A stretch of DNA of 64,000 nucleotides from Lojkania enalia (Eukaryota; Ascomycota; Dothideomycetes; Pleosporales): contig ML986622.1 in the NCBI GenBank assembly GCA_010094045.1, positions 1-64,000 of the forward strand, written 5' to 3'. Below, piece by piece: positions 49,285 to 61,835 of the stretch. The translations under genes were made by a program, and so were the position numbers. The notes under the pieces are model-generated. The model was not told where the DNA came from. It searched no databases and worked only from the letters and a program-made list of their open reading frames with translations. How positions within the stretch are numbered: the first letter of the stretch is position 1; the number at the start of each line of letters is the position of its first letter.

Positions 49285-50073
49285 TTGCTTGTGTGCCGCA
49301 GGTCGTAGGTTCTGCTTTGCATATATAAGCCCAGCAATAACCCAGTGTCAAAACGGAAAGTATAACCTGTCTGAATGGAGAAAGATGAGGAGATAATGTC
49401 TGGCCGGATAGAGTATGTAGACATGGATTGTTCGGGAAGATGCGTCAGTGATATGCGGGTAGCCGTAGCAGTGAAGGGTGGGGGTGTCTGGATCGAGGGA
49501 CCGGGCGGACCAAGGCTTGAGCATGAGGTGGCGTCATTGAGTGAGCATGAAGCTTTTCGAGGACGTCCTATGATATTATTTTCGAGGGAGTGGCTTGGAG
49601 TGGATAGTGTCTTGGGGAACTAGGGCGTTGGGGTGGGATTCGAAATACGAAGACAGGAGCAGCGCTACGCAGGGAGACCGCTCGTACGTGGAAGCATACA
49701 ACTACTTATTCGAGCACTCGGGGGATAGTAACACAGAGTCGGATGCCCCTGAAGCTTCTTCCAGCACAGCAAGATTGCCATACTGCAGGTAACTAGTGTA
49801 CAAGATTGGAGGTCATGAGCTTCGTGATGTCTTCGCGTCAGAGAGAAGACGCCAAACATCAATGAACTAACCCATAGCTGCACAAAGAATCTGCAGGCCG
49901 TCGGATTCGTCATAGAGTCGATAGGCTCGTACTAACCCGCCCCAGAGATAAATGAGAAAGAAGCTGAAACTAAGGAAACCCAGCCCGATATCCTGTCTCC
50001 GTTACACCACAACCACCCCCGGGAAACACGAAACTAATTTCAGATGTCAACCGCATACTGATGATAGTCACGC
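49285..50073. other. Intergenic region tRNA-Gly to NHP6, no gene seen
   Basis: Frames at 49375-49792 lack any recognisable motif and have no supporting splice sites. The region holds the 5' flank of the tRNA and the 3' flank of NHP6. Confidence 0.4.
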
Positions 50074-50549
50074 CTACTCAGACTCCTCCTCTTCGTCGCC
50101 GCCGCCCTATACTCGTTAGTAAGTGTTACACCAATGGTAGGACTCGTGCATAACTTACGGCATAGGCAGCTTTCTCTTCTTCGTACCGCTTCTTGTCCGC
50201 GGCGGCCTTGGCCTCATAGGGAGCGCGCTGCTTGTCGGAGAGGTTCTTCCACTTTTCCCCGAGCATCTTACCAACCTCGCCTCGAAATTTGTTAGCTGAC
50301 GGCAGTAAAGGCGTGATCATTCTAAATTGCTTACCGAACTTTATTCCGGGGTTCTCTTCACGAACTTTCTCGCGCTGCTCGTTGGCGAAGAACATATAGG
50401 CAGAGAGACCACGCTTTGGGGCGTTCGGGTCTGACCACGTGAGAATGGAAAAACACTTTTGATGTTCAAGTATTCTTACCCTTCTTCTTCTTGCCAGTCT
50501 CAGGCTTGGACACTTTGCCTTTGCCGCGGGTGCTCTTTTCCTTAGGCAT
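50074..50549 (-). CDS. NHP6: Nhp6-type HMG-box chromatin protein
   Basis: Four exons (50549-50480, 50430-50335, 50280-50159, 50106-50074) total 321 nt, 106 residues, matching the small HMGB proteins of fungi. Nhp6 bends DNA without sequence preference and works with FACT (Spt16-Pob3) on nucleosomes. A basic tail [19 protein letters not shown] with KKKKG precedes the single HMG box: [59 protein letters not shown]. An acidic end ([10 protein letters not shown]) comes from a separate 33-nt exon. Intron phases are consistent throughout. Confidence 0.95.
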
Positions 50550-52997
50550 TGTATTGAAGCTACGTAGAGGTAACAGATGTTAGCATCGGTGAGATTGGCA
50601 CAGTCACGCGTGACGCGGAGATGGCAAAAGTCAAAGTATTCAGGAATCGAGTATAGTAGCAGATGCAAAAAGTTGATGTTGGCGGTAGTGGGCTGCTTAA
50701 ATAGTTTGGTGGTCGCCGTGTTGGTCGTGGTGGGCGTCGGTGAGTACAGTAGCGGTGGAGCAGGTGCGCCTTCCGCGTCAAGGTGACTCGGTCGCAAACC
50801 ACCAATTTGCATCGCAGAGATGGCCAAGTAGGCAAGTAAGAAGGGCAGAATACTCACATGAGAGGTTTGGGGAAAAAAAGATTTCGTGCGTCAGAAGAGG
50901 GTCTGCGCGGTGGTCAGTATGTACCTGGCAGAGCGCTGTTGCGGCGGCGATGAACAAGAAATCAAGACGTGATGCAGCGCAGGATATGACGAAAGCAGAG
51001 CTTCAGAGCGAGATGGCGCGTGAAAACGCGTGAAAAAAGGGTGGGGAGTGCAGGCGTTGGGAGAGCGAAGGCCGCAGGCGTCGATTTGGCCTAAGCGAAG
51101 GACATACCAGAGAGTTGTATCGCAGCCGTGGCAGCAGAGGGTTCTATGAGGGAGCTGGAGGGAGAGCGAGCGCAGAGGAGAGGGGGGAGCAGCAGCGCAG
51201 CACCTTTAGCTGGCCTGGCATCACCCAGCGACCGAGCCCCAGCGCACGTGATGTTTTGATCCCGCTAACAAAGGACACTGCGACCCTCCCCGCTTCGCCG
51301 ACAGCGTTCACAGTCCCCCATTCCGGCATTGCCTCACACCCTCATACCGTGCCGCTGTCTCCTACTACTGCTACTGCTACTACTACTGCTGTTGCTGCTG
51401 CTGCTACTGCTGCTGCTGCTGCTGTTGCTGCTACTGCTGATGCCTCACAATTTCATTATTGCGCTCGCTTTTCCTATGAGACTCTCGAGAGCCGCAAGTA
51501 AGAGTGAGAGTGCGGCAGCATGGCCGGCGGCTTGGTGTTCTCGCCCGGAGCTGGGAGCCTTGGGCGCTTGGAGCTGGAACGCTACCCTGATACCCTTACA
51601 GCCAGACGCATTCCTAGCGACTGGTTTCATGTGGCCCGTTATATTGCAGGTCCGCGCCAATTCGCCATGCGTGAAATTGTTGGCGACGTTATCTCTCCTA
51701 TACCAGGGCTGGCTGATGTCTCCCGCCCCAAGCTCAAGCTCGTGCGTGTGCGTGCGTGCGTGCGACGACAACCACACCCCCTTTCGCCTGCGTGCGTGCG
51801 TGCAGTTGCAGCCTGGCCGGCCGCCGTCGAGCGATCCAGAGTTGTCCCGGCAGTTGCCCGGAGCTCTGAGACGCACCGCAGATGAATCCGTCCAGTCGCC
51901 GGTTCGAGGGTAGGCGCCCTTTGAGAGGTGCGTCGGGCATCGCGGATAATGGCTCATTTACTCGAGCCCGCCGCAAACGTCACCTGGCGCGGTCTGTTCG
52001 GACGGGGGACGTTATTCTGTCAACCGCACTAACCCGTATACGGTAACATTCAAACGCTTGAATCAAGGCATATCAAGTCCAAGGTGGATGAATTTTATAG
52101 CTCCTAACAAGAACATGTGTCCGGTCGGCATCTTCGAGCGACGACATCCACTTGCCAAGATGGATGATATGAGGAGCCCGCGATTCGCGCCGTCTCCTTG
52201 CAGGATGTGGTCAGTGTAGGCGCATCGCACGCAGTAGGCGGGCAGTCCTTGAGTCGCCTGATTCAACGCGACGGAACCCCGCTGATCCCACTTCGAGGAG
52301 TGCGCTTCTGGACTCAGCGAGCCCATGGAAATAGCATGTCACGAAATTCAACGCATAAGAACTCTCACCGCCGCTGATTTCCATCAGTAAAGTCAAGGAT
52401 TGTGGATGCAGCACGTGCAGTTGGAGAATGTTGCCAAGCGATTAGTCAGGAACAGGATTCCAGGCTTCCTAGTTTGCTTCGGAAACGAGTACTAGTCACC
52501 CACTCCTTCATCTCTCACTCCGTTAAAGATACTAGCGCTGTTGGCTGAAAACGCGTATCGAATATGACCTTTTAAGGATATAGGAAACGGCATCGAGGCA
52601 GGGATTTCTAGTTCTATATTGCCTAGCTTCTCTCCACCATAGTGAAAGCCGGAACCAAGTCAGACAGAGAGTTAACACCTTGACGGGAGGTTTGACTGAA
52701 TTATCGAACAGGTAGGAGAGCACCGTTTAGTCGTCAATGCGTATAGTCCATTTCTACCATTTCTCTGGTGAGGAAGAATGAAGTCAGGACAAAGAGTGAT
52801 CCTGGACCACTTACCATCGACACAAGGTCTTGAAGTTATGGCTGTGTAAAACTAGGTGATCAATGGAAAAGCTTTAGATTCTCTCTCAAAATCTGAAGAC
52901 ACTCTTGAATATATGGGCAAGCCTGATTGATTTGAGATTGCTGTCGTCATTGAATCTATGGGTATCATAGGGTTTGTGGAATCCGTTCGATGTTCGC
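50550..52997. other. Long upstream region of NHP6 with simple repeats
   Basis: No gene is supported in these 2.4 kb. The long frames at 51115-51957 run through simple repeats and give poly-Leu, poly-Thr/Ala or Arg-rich strings on both strands, which is not protein-like. A short TGCG/CGTG-repeat occurs near 51740-51800. The CTG/CTA tract is listed separately. Confidence 0.5.
51361..51440. repeat. CTG/CTA trinucleotide repeat
   Basis: About 26 imperfect units of CTG, CTA and TTG in tandem. Translated forward it gives a run of about 25 Leu or Thr/Ala depending on frame. It is non-coding in my reading because no flanking frame is protein-like. It lies about 0.8 kb upstream of the NHP6 start. Confidence 0.8.
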
Positions 52998-53857
52998 TCA
53001 ACCATCCTCGTCATCCATGACAAGCTCTCGTAGGGTTTCGTCCGCGGCCCAATCTAGTCCACTTCCGACGATCATGCCAGAGAGGATGCCCTTCAGCGTC
53101 TTCATTCTTCTTCGCACGTCTCTTACGTTCTTATCCATCACTTGAACCCGGTCACGAAGTTTGGGGTCTTCGATATCCTGGGTCGACTGTGATCTTAGTT
53201 CACCTGCAAGTGCGAGGAGCGTCCGTGACAATTCTCTGTTTACTCTGTTGGCAGCAATGTTGCCTTCTTCTGCTGCGTTCAAAGCTTGTATCTTAGAAGC
53301 CAGCCTCGAGGCTAGGTTTGCGTGTATCATGGAAAGAGCATCTCTCTCGGTGATTAACGGCAATATTTTTCTGTAACGTTTAGCTGTGGCTTTGCACCAT
53401 TAGATATTGAATTGAAGTTCTTACTTCTCGGCGTAGCCGGTATGTTCACCACCATGAACAGCTTTCAGAACAGGATCCATGACTAGCACGTTGCGAGTTA
53501 TCCTGTTTCGCAACTCATGCTCTGCTCGGGCCTCCATAGCCTCGCGCTCAGCCGTAATCAGGTGCACTTCTAACTCGTCATCTGATAGCGCCGAGACATT
53601 CCGCTCATGTGCTGCACAAAGATTAGTAGCAAGCAAGACACGATTATGAAAGATGACTTGCTTGTGTTCTGCGCTTCAATGAGGCTTTGCTGCAGTTCGA
53701 GCTCGCGAAGCTGATCGTAGAGCTTAAGCACGAGCACTTCTTGGTCTGAGAACGCGAACGCGTCGCTGTGAGCAGTTTGGAGAAGATCCGAGTAATCGTT
53801 TGGATCCTGAGGCTGCGGAACTAAGCTGGTCATGTCGGTATCTTTTGCGGCATTCAT
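52998..53857 (-). CDS. CENP-H-like inner kinetochore subunit
   Basis: Three exons (53857-53662, 53611-53425, 53370-52998) total 756 nt, 251 residues. The protein is largely helical and coiled coil: ALYDQL-type N-terminal helix (LVLKLYDQLRELELQQSLIE), ELEVHLITAEREAMEARAEH, then a long C-terminal helix. The end RRMKTLKGILSGMIVGSGLDWAADETLRELVMD carries the family signature of CENP-H (a short motif Gly-Ser-x-x-x-Trp-Ala followed by Leu-x-Glu-Ile/Leu-Val). CENP-H belongs to the constitutive centromere-associated network with CENP-I/K/M. The first intron uses a GC donor (A/GCAAGT) with a CTACTAATC branch site; no GT donor keeps the frame. It is divergent from ATG11, with 234 bp between. Confidence 0.78.
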
Positions 53858-54091
53858 TGCGAATTATCATATATTATGCCGAGTATCGTTCTGAATCGTG
53901 CAACGTCTAGTCCATCTGATCTCGTCCTTTTTATCTGATGATGCAGTATCGGCGGTCGGGTGAGACATCCCTGCATGCGCGTCTTGGCGGCGACTTTCGT
54001 GCCTAAAGCTCACTTCTCCGGCCGCATCAATACCTCTACTTCCTGCAGTCCTGTCGTGACAGGCAACCTCTTGAGCTGGAGGGATCCCCGA

Positions 54092-57000
54092 ATGTCACTG
54101 CAGATTGCTGTAGCTCATACGGGCCAGCGCTTCGACGCTGATCCTGTCGACTTCAATACTATCGATGGCCTGAAGCACTGGATATCTAGTGCTACCCAAA
54201 TACCGCCCGAGTGCCAGATCCTGCTAACGCCGAGAGGCAAACATGTTAAACTGCAAGCACTACTGACAGAGGTGCGAGCTTATCGTAGAACATCTTCCCG
54301 AGATATGTCTCTAACTTCGCACAGAAAGAGATATTTGTCTATGATCGCGAGCTTTCTAACGGACCTCAAGCTGCCGTCGCCTCAGAGCCTTTGCCAGAGC
54401 CCTTCATCCCCGACGATGCCCCCGATACCCTTTCGAGTCATACGGACTTGAGAGCATGGCAGACTCTCTTTCAAGCCCGCCGCGACTGGGCCTTCGCCGT
54501 CCTCGAGAAGTCCTTATCCATGTCCAGAATTGCTTCAAAGCATTTCGCTGAACAGGCAACCATTGAGAAAGGGACCCAAATAGCCGTTGGGAACCATGAT
54601 GCGCACATCCGTGGCCTTGAACAAAAACATCAGGCAGCGAAGGAGTGGTTTGATGGGGTGGAAAGGGAGACCGGTGATAACCTACAGAGACTAGACGGCG
54701 ATTTCATGCAACTAGATTCTATACCGGCCAAACCCGAGTTTACACAATTTCTTGCGAAGGAACTGCGGTCACCGCATGGAGGGCGACGAGCCCCGAACCG
54801 GACAATGACGCTTCAGGACTATCTTGATACAGATGCAGTGAAGAAAGCCACAAGCGTGAGCAAGCGTGTGAGGGAGTCGTTTGAGAAACGTATTGCCTCG
54901 ATGGGAACTCAGCTGGGCAAGATCACGACTGACTACAATGAATTGCTAAGTGCCGTCGGTCAAAGCCAGAGTCGATCCTTGGTCGACGACTCAGAAGAGC
55001 CTGTGCGACTATATAATGAGATCGATGCTGTCGCAAAGAAGGTGGAGTCAGATCATGAGCATGTCATGGGCTTACCTCCGAACTCGAAGTCTGTTGCACA
55101 GGTTTCTAAGATGGCTTTATTACACACGCGGAATTTCTTACCGGCAATTAAAGAATACAGTGTTGAGATGAGTGATCTGGTGAGACGATCTGTAGAACAG
55201 AAGAATTTTGCTATCAGAAATTCTGTGGAAAGCATGCGCAGCATTGCATCCATCGAATCCGTCATTTCGAATCTTAGTTCTGAACTTGATGCAATCAACA
55301 TCCCGCAAGAAGGTGTTGCAGCATTCGAATTGATATCCCTAGTCAGCCGACTTCCATACGTATATGGCACGCTGCTTGTAGAGGCGCTTAGGCGACGTGA
55401 ATGGCTGGAAAAAATGAAAAGAGATACGTCAGCGCTAGCAGAGGAAATGGCAGCATATCAGGAGGAAGAAGAGCGGCGAAGAAAGAAATGGCTGAAGCCA
55501 ATCGCAGATGTCATCAACATTGAAGCCGTTCAGGGAAATATGCTCGGATTCGAGATGAACGTTCAGACCGAGAAAAACAACTGGCCAACTATTACTCGCG
55601 AAGATCTCCAGGAGTATCTAAAGATACTGCAACGTCTAGACGGCCAATCCAACGAAGCCGAATCCCTCAGCCAAGCTATCAAGGATCTAGACCGCCCAAC
55701 CAAGCAGCAGGTTAAGCGCGCCCGAAATTTCAAAATGGGAAGCGTGCATGAACCCGCCTTTGGGAAAGGGTCACAGCTTCTACTTCGAGGCGATGACGAA
55801 AGCCGAGTTCTCAAAGAGGCTAATTCGAAGCTCGAAGATGAACTGAAGAGCTCAAAGAGTCGCATCCGTAGGCTCGAAGATTTGCTTCACCGTCAAAACC
55901 ATGTCAGCCGGCTGTCTATTGGTGGAGGCTTCCCTTCAATGGTTCCCCAAAGCTTGGGAGACCCGTCGACCCCGACCATTGAAGCGCCATCCCCACAGCC
56001 GCAGGAGGAAATGTCTAGACGATCATCAATCTCCTCACGACGCTTCTCCACGAATCAAGGACAAGAAGATAAACGCCGTGTTTTACGGCTTGAACAGGAG
56101 CTCGCGAATGAGAAAGAGGGGCGCGCAGCTGCAGACAAGGAGCTTCAAGTTAAGCAGGATGAGGAGGCAGAGCTTAGGCGGCAGGTTGAAGAGGCTGTGT
56201 CAACCAAGGAAGAAATCATGGAGAACATGAAGGCCCAGCAAAGGGAGTTTGCGGATGAACGGAGATCTCTCGAGGAAGAGATCCAAGCCTACAAAGGCAA
56301 GATTGAGGAGGCCGAAGATGAGTTGGATCGTATTTTAGGAAGTCGAGACAACGAACGGACCAGCATCGATGCCCGATTACAAGAACTTGTTGCCGAGCTC
56401 GATAGGGTCCGAAAAGGCGCTGAAAATGAAGCCAAGCACGCAGAACAGCGCATCATTGCGCTGGAGACGGAGCTCAACAAGCGCAAAGATGCAGAAAATC
56501 AGCATCGAGAAATGCTTTCAGCCGCCTACAACCGTCTATTGCCGGAGACAAGTGTGCCCGAGGAAAACTCGGAGCTCATCACACAACTTGAAGATTTGGC
56601 TCTTCGATCATTCAATCATCAACAAGAACTTCAAAAAGCAGTTGCCATTGCTAAGTCGGAGAATGAAACTAGCCAGGCACAGGCGCTGGAAATCGAGACG
56701 GACCTGAGGTCCAAATTGACCCAGCAAGAAACCGAAGCGTCATCATTGCGAGAGCAACTGGAGATTGAAAAGGCCAAGATTATGTCTATCATGGAAGAGC
56801 TCGAGGAGGAGCGTGGGCACCTTCACGATTTGCGGAACAAGTTTGCTGAAGGTGAGACGGGATCAGAAGCTCTTAGAAAGCGAGTAGAAGAGGAAGAAGC
56901 TAAAGTGGGCCGACTACAGCTCGAACTTGCAGAGTCAAAGTCGCACGCCAACAGTCTGGATGTCGAGCTCTTGCATCTCGAAAAGAAGATTCTAAAGTAC

Positions 57001-58543
57001 GAGGAATTCGACTCATCGTTATTGCAGCAGCGCGCAGTTCATGCAAAGGAAATGAGCCAGCGCCTATACTCGCAGCAGGATCGTCTACTTCGACTCCTCG
57101 AGACCCTTGGGTTTGTCATTACGTACGAGGACGGTGAAATGACCCTTCAGCGTGCGTCCAAAGTCGGTAGTAGCACTGTCATGAGCGATCCAAATGGCCT
57201 CCATCGAAGCGTCACCACACCATCTCCTACGCCTCTGAAACGCCAGCTCGAAGACTATACTGACCTGCCATTCCTCCAGTGGTCAGAATCGACGATGCCC
57301 GAGGAAGAAGACCAGCGTTATCATGAATTCCTCGGCACCCTTAATCGCTTCAACATTGACGTCTTTAGTGACGCAGTTGCTAAACGGATGCGAGATATGG
57401 AGCACACAGCACGTAAATGGCAAAAGGAGGCCCGCGCTTATCGAGAGAAGTCACATCGCTTCCAAACAGAGGCTCATGAGAAGATCGCCTTCCGTTCCTT
57501 CAAGGAGGGTGACTTAGCCCTCTTCCTACCCACCCGAAATCAAGCCACCCGACCATGGGCAGCCTTTAATGTGGGGGCACCACACTACTTCCTCCGCGAA
57601 CAAGATTCGCACAGGCTACATGGGAGAGAATGGCTCGTGGCTCGAATCTCCAAAGTCGAAGAGCGTGTCGTTGATCTCTCGAAGAACATGGACGGCGGCG
57701 CGGGCCGGTTATCTATGGACGGCCGTTCGGTCGCATCAAGCGCTGCAGTGTCATTCGAGGATGATAACCCTTTCGAGCTATCCGACGGTCTAAGATGGTA
57801 CTTGTTGGATGCAGCAGAAGAGAAGCCCGGAGCGCCTGGCACGCCAGGTCTCGGCAAGACAACAGTTGCAAGCGCCCGTATAATCGGTCTAGGTCACATG
57901 GAGCAAACCAAAAAGAAAGCCTCAAACGATCCCGCAAAAACACTTGGTAAGAGCCTGGATAGCAGGCGTAGCAGCGGGACAAGCAGAAAGAGCGTACCAA
58001 TGGTCGGAAGCCGCACATCAAATGAAGCCTTCGCGCCTGGTGAACACGCAGAATCCGGCCCCAATTCAAACGCAGCGACGAGGGGCGCAAGTCCCTCAGC
58101 AGGACCTGGTCCAAGTCACCTGAGGGAGAGCTCTACAGGAGGAGAAGCGGGCGGAGTGAACAAATTGCTCGAGGGCCAGGACGAGGTTCGAAAAGACCTT
58201 CTTTGGGGACCTTAGGTTCTTGTAAATCTAAGCTCTCCTCTTCTTATCCATGCACCCTACTAACTTTTTCTCGTAGCATCCCCACGCATCCGAACATCAG
58301 TCCCCCCGCAAACTCCCCGCAAACCTTGCCGGAAGCGGTATTTTGAGACAGGGTACTCCGAGCGCGAGTCCGAGTAAATCGAGAGTCGCTGGTGAAGTTG
58401 GGAGGAGCGCGAGTCCTGCTGCGGGTGGTAGCGCGGCGGGCAGTCCAAGTAAGAAACCGTCGGGTAGGGAGAGGAAGGGGAGTATTTGGGATAGCTTGTT
58501 TCAGGTCGATATCAGTTATCAAAGCTCGAAGCCGAGGAAGTAG
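54092..58543 (+). CDS. ATG11: Autophagy scaffold Atg11
   Basis: Three exons (54092-54271, 54325-58185, 58277-58543) give 1435 residues. Atg11 links cargo receptors to the Atg1 kinase and the phagophore in selective autophagy. A ubiquitin-like N-terminal segment (MSLQIAVAHTGQRFDAD, IPPECQILLTPRGKHVKLQ) precedes a helical scaffold region (residues about 85-470) and a long coiled coil. The C-terminal ATG11/FIP200 claw-type domain follows (LRLLETLGFVITYEDGEM, then FKEGDLALFLPTRN, PWAAFNVGAPHYFL, EWLVARISKVEERVVDL). Reading on in the second exon stops at 58215 (DLLWGP). A 91-nt intron with a perfect CTACTAAC branch site before CGTAG joins instead to a basic last exon ending GSIWDSLFQVDIS. The donor GTTCGA is weak, so both ends may be made. 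Confidence 0.9.
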
Positions 58544-60379
58544 CGTGGAGCGTGTATACATTTACTTTAACATTTCTTCGCGGTCTGACTGTAGGTTTTT
58601 TTTGTTTGTGTATGATAGGTATATGGAAGGGTTTACTTTGCGTAGCGGGCGAGCTCGCTTGGGATGACGGGTCTTGGATAATGGATCATTTGACGTGCTT
58701 TTGAGCTTTTGCTATTTGAGAAGTTGGGATGTGTGATTTCGCTTGTTAAAGGAGGGATGTTTGGTGTGGCGTTTTATCGAAATGGGTGACTATTACTGGC
58801 CGTTCGACATGCTTTTGCGCCAACGTATAAAGCGGGAATATGGATAGCTCATCATACCAAGTCAAAGGACTTGATTCAATCCACCAACGCGTATTTCCCG
58901 AGTCGGCAAATTGGCCCAGGATTCTGTGGATGCTTAGAATCTGCTAACCCAACCCCGCTCAACTACACATAATTACACGAAGCCATGTTAAATTCATTCA
59001 TCCATATATAATATGCATTAAATGAAAGTTTCTCACTGCACTTTTAACTCGCCTCATGCTTTCGTAAAAACCGGAGCTAGTCGAGCGATTCCGTTCCGTA
59101 CTACTATTACAGCATAGGATTCAGTTAGCTTAGACGTGTCCAATGCCCCCCAGGCGAAGACTTCGCTACATAGTATCGACCAAGTAGTACATTTGCCAGG
59201 AAGGGATGTTGTGCTGCTATGCCGCAGTGGTCTACACCCACGCGAAAAGCCCACCGTAGTTAATATAATCACCTAATAGATCCTAAGATCCGGGAAGAGG
59301 AGAAGAGCGATGAAATATCCATACATACGATGATGCACCGGGATTTTACGTGCAATATTTTCATATACTGAGATGCTATTATTCCTCGTTATTCCGAAAA
59401 CGAAGGCAGACCGCAAAGTCGAAAGAAGAGCTACACCTCGTATTTCCCTCGACAATGCCCGTTTATCCTGCAGAAGCTACGCGGTCGAGTTCTTCGGTAG
59501 GAAAGCGTCGAAGGGGCGGGCCGATGCAAGGATGCTGCACGTCAAGGTTTCACATGTGTGTTGACGTGCAGTGTGCTGGCCTTTCGCTTGGAAACGCTGC
59601 TTGGCTGATGTATCAGGAGTGTTATGCCTGTAGATTCAAAAAGATCGGTAAAAGTTCTGTAAAGGGCAAAATCCGCAACGTTCAAGTGCTTCCCCAGCTT
59701 GAGGTTGATAGAGGCAGACGCCTCTAGGACAGGCCGCAATACCTAGTTAGTCTTAACATGTGATGCTCCAACAACTAGGCAGCGCCACGTTAATATCGTA
59801 TTCGTATAACACGCCGAACCCGGCGCATTAGAAAGCTTTCATGCGGCATTCTTCTCGAAGCGAAAACGTGAAAAATTCCGGGGGCCTTCGACATCATGCG
59901 GCACGCTGCACCCAATTAGCCTGAAGAGGACACGCATCACCAAACTGCAGGAACAACGCAAGCAAATACACGGAAAGAGCGCTAAGTCGAAATCATCCAG
60001 ATTGTCTGGGTCTGTTTAGACCCATCCGTCGATCCCGATCGCAAGACGCCTATCTGATTCCCGCCCAACCATTTGTATCCGAACGAAGAGACGGAGAGTA
60101 TCTATGTTCTCCCCTGAAGGAGTCTTCCCGGTCCTGTGCTAGCCCTCCATTTTCAGCCGCAAAACTGGGATTTCATACATGGAAAGAAAAGTTGGGAAAT
60201 AGAGAAGAAAGTAGAGGAAAACATGTTGGATCCCTGGACCACATGATCGCGTGTGCGATCATGTGCCAGAGCAGAGATAAGCATGGCAATGTACCGAGAA
60301 AGAGAAGAATCAGTTGGGAATCAAATCGACCTGAGTGCCATCGAACACCGCGCAACAAGTCGGTGGATGACGAAGTAGA
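58544..60379. other. Intergenic region, no gene seen
   Basis: The 3' flank of ATG11 and about 1.7 kb of DNA with only short, motif-free frames on both strands. Confidence 0.45.
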
Positions 60380-60915
60380 CTAAGCACTGTTCTTCGGGTT
60401 CTCAGGTGAGGTTTTCCACTATATTGACGCATCAGCTAAAAACTCAAGAAATGGGTCCAAAAAAAAAAAAAAACAGAGTGACTTCGGCACAAAAAAAGAC
60501 CCCAGAAGGTGCGATGAAAGAAAGCGAATGATCATAACAACAGATATATAGTAGACGTGTGACTGATCCCATAAAAGCAAGCTTACCTTCTTTCCCAACT
60601 CCTTTTGTTGGTCCTTGAATGACAGGTCCTTGAACTGAGAGCGATTTGCCTTGACTGTAATCGGCCGTTAGCGCAATCTATATTCTAGTCTGGTGGCGGC
60701 ATGGTAAAGGACAGAGACGCGTCGTAAACGCGTCAAACGCGTGTTCTGAATATTGATCGCACAGAGAAATACTCACAAAAAGCTTGCATCTTGAGCATCG
60801 CGTTCTTTGCGTTTGCCTTCTTGGCTCCAGGTCCCTTTGGGCGACCAGCTTTCTTAACACCGCCGTTGGTGGCTTTGGCCTTGGGAGTGCCGGTCTTGGA
60901 TGTGGATGGGGCCAT
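60380..60915 (-). CDS. Mini HMG-like basic protein, 81 residues
   Basis: Three exons (60915-60777, 60654-60587, 60418-60380) total 246 nt, 81 residues. A basic Ala/Lys/Gly-rich tail (MAPSTSKTGTPKAKATNGG, KKAGRPKGPGAKKANAKN, with an AT-hook-like GRPKGPG) is followed by a truncated HMG-like core: MLKMQAFFKANRSQFKDLSF, KDQQKELGKKWKTSPENPKN. The core covers the first two HMG helices up to the KxLGxxWKxSPENPKN turn; the third helix is missing. The last exon encodes only 12 residues. A nuclear DNA- or chromatin-binding role is inferred. I believe similar short proteins occur in other filamentous ascomycetes. Confidence 0.75.
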
Positions 60916-61835
60916 TGTTGAATTTTTAAAATAACTGATCTGACTGTATGAGGAGCCTAAGAGACTGGAAGGAAGAACTGGATGGTACTGATGAAAAGTA
61001 AAATGGGGTGTAAAGGAAGAGATGAGGAAGGAAGGCGAAAGACGAGGTTGACAACAACCGGAGGTTGTAATGGCGCTAGTCCCAACACGGCTATTATATT
61101 ATTGCTTTAGGCTTGGACGCAGAAGCTACATCTCTGTAAATATGCATGGTGCCTTACACAAAAGTAGACGCAGGTCGATGGTGATTGGCGCCCTGCATTG
61201 AGGCTGAAACATGAAAGCTGCTTACCGTTCACGAGGAATACTATCAATAGACGATGAGGCACTGTTTTCAGTCGGACGATGAGACAGTGACAAGCGTCAA
61301 GCACTCCCGTATTCAACGGGCATACATTGGCAGACTACGTTGGGAATACATTAATTAGTGTTCGGAGACGCGCCAAGAACAATATTGCGCCTGCTCGAGA
61401 ACATTGCTCACGATGCGTCAGTTATAAGCTCGCTCGCGTGATGTCGTATTCCGATCAAAGCTCAGAGAGCACTACACTTGTAGTGGTTAGATTATTGTAC
61501 GAATATAATAATCGTGGTCTGAAGATACGTAAAAAGAAAACGGCACGATGCAATAGTATTGTTGATGGAAAACGGGGTTCTCGGGAAAAAAAGGTTCTTG
61601 CAATTCAAAAGTAGCTGCATCAACCTCTCGTCGGGTGATCCGAAAAGGCTCCAAAGGCCTGTAGAAGAAAGGGTTCACATGCGAGAAAAAGGTTTTCAAC
61701 CCTCATTCCGATACCGTTCCAAGTGCGCCGTCCATGGCATATATTCGTATTTCCATTTTACATATTGGTCCTACGACACCCACCATAACACACCAGGTGG
61801 CCTCTGGCAAGTCTTGTTTAAGTAATAATGCCTGT
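60916..61835. other. Intergenic region, no gene seen
   Basis: Promoter of the mini HMG-like gene and 3' flank of DAP1. Short frames without motifs. Confidence 0.4.

Noticed and set aside
51329..51957. Leu-rich and Arg/His-rich frames around the trinucleotide repeat
   Set aside because: They are produced by the repeat itself and continue into non-protein-like sequence.
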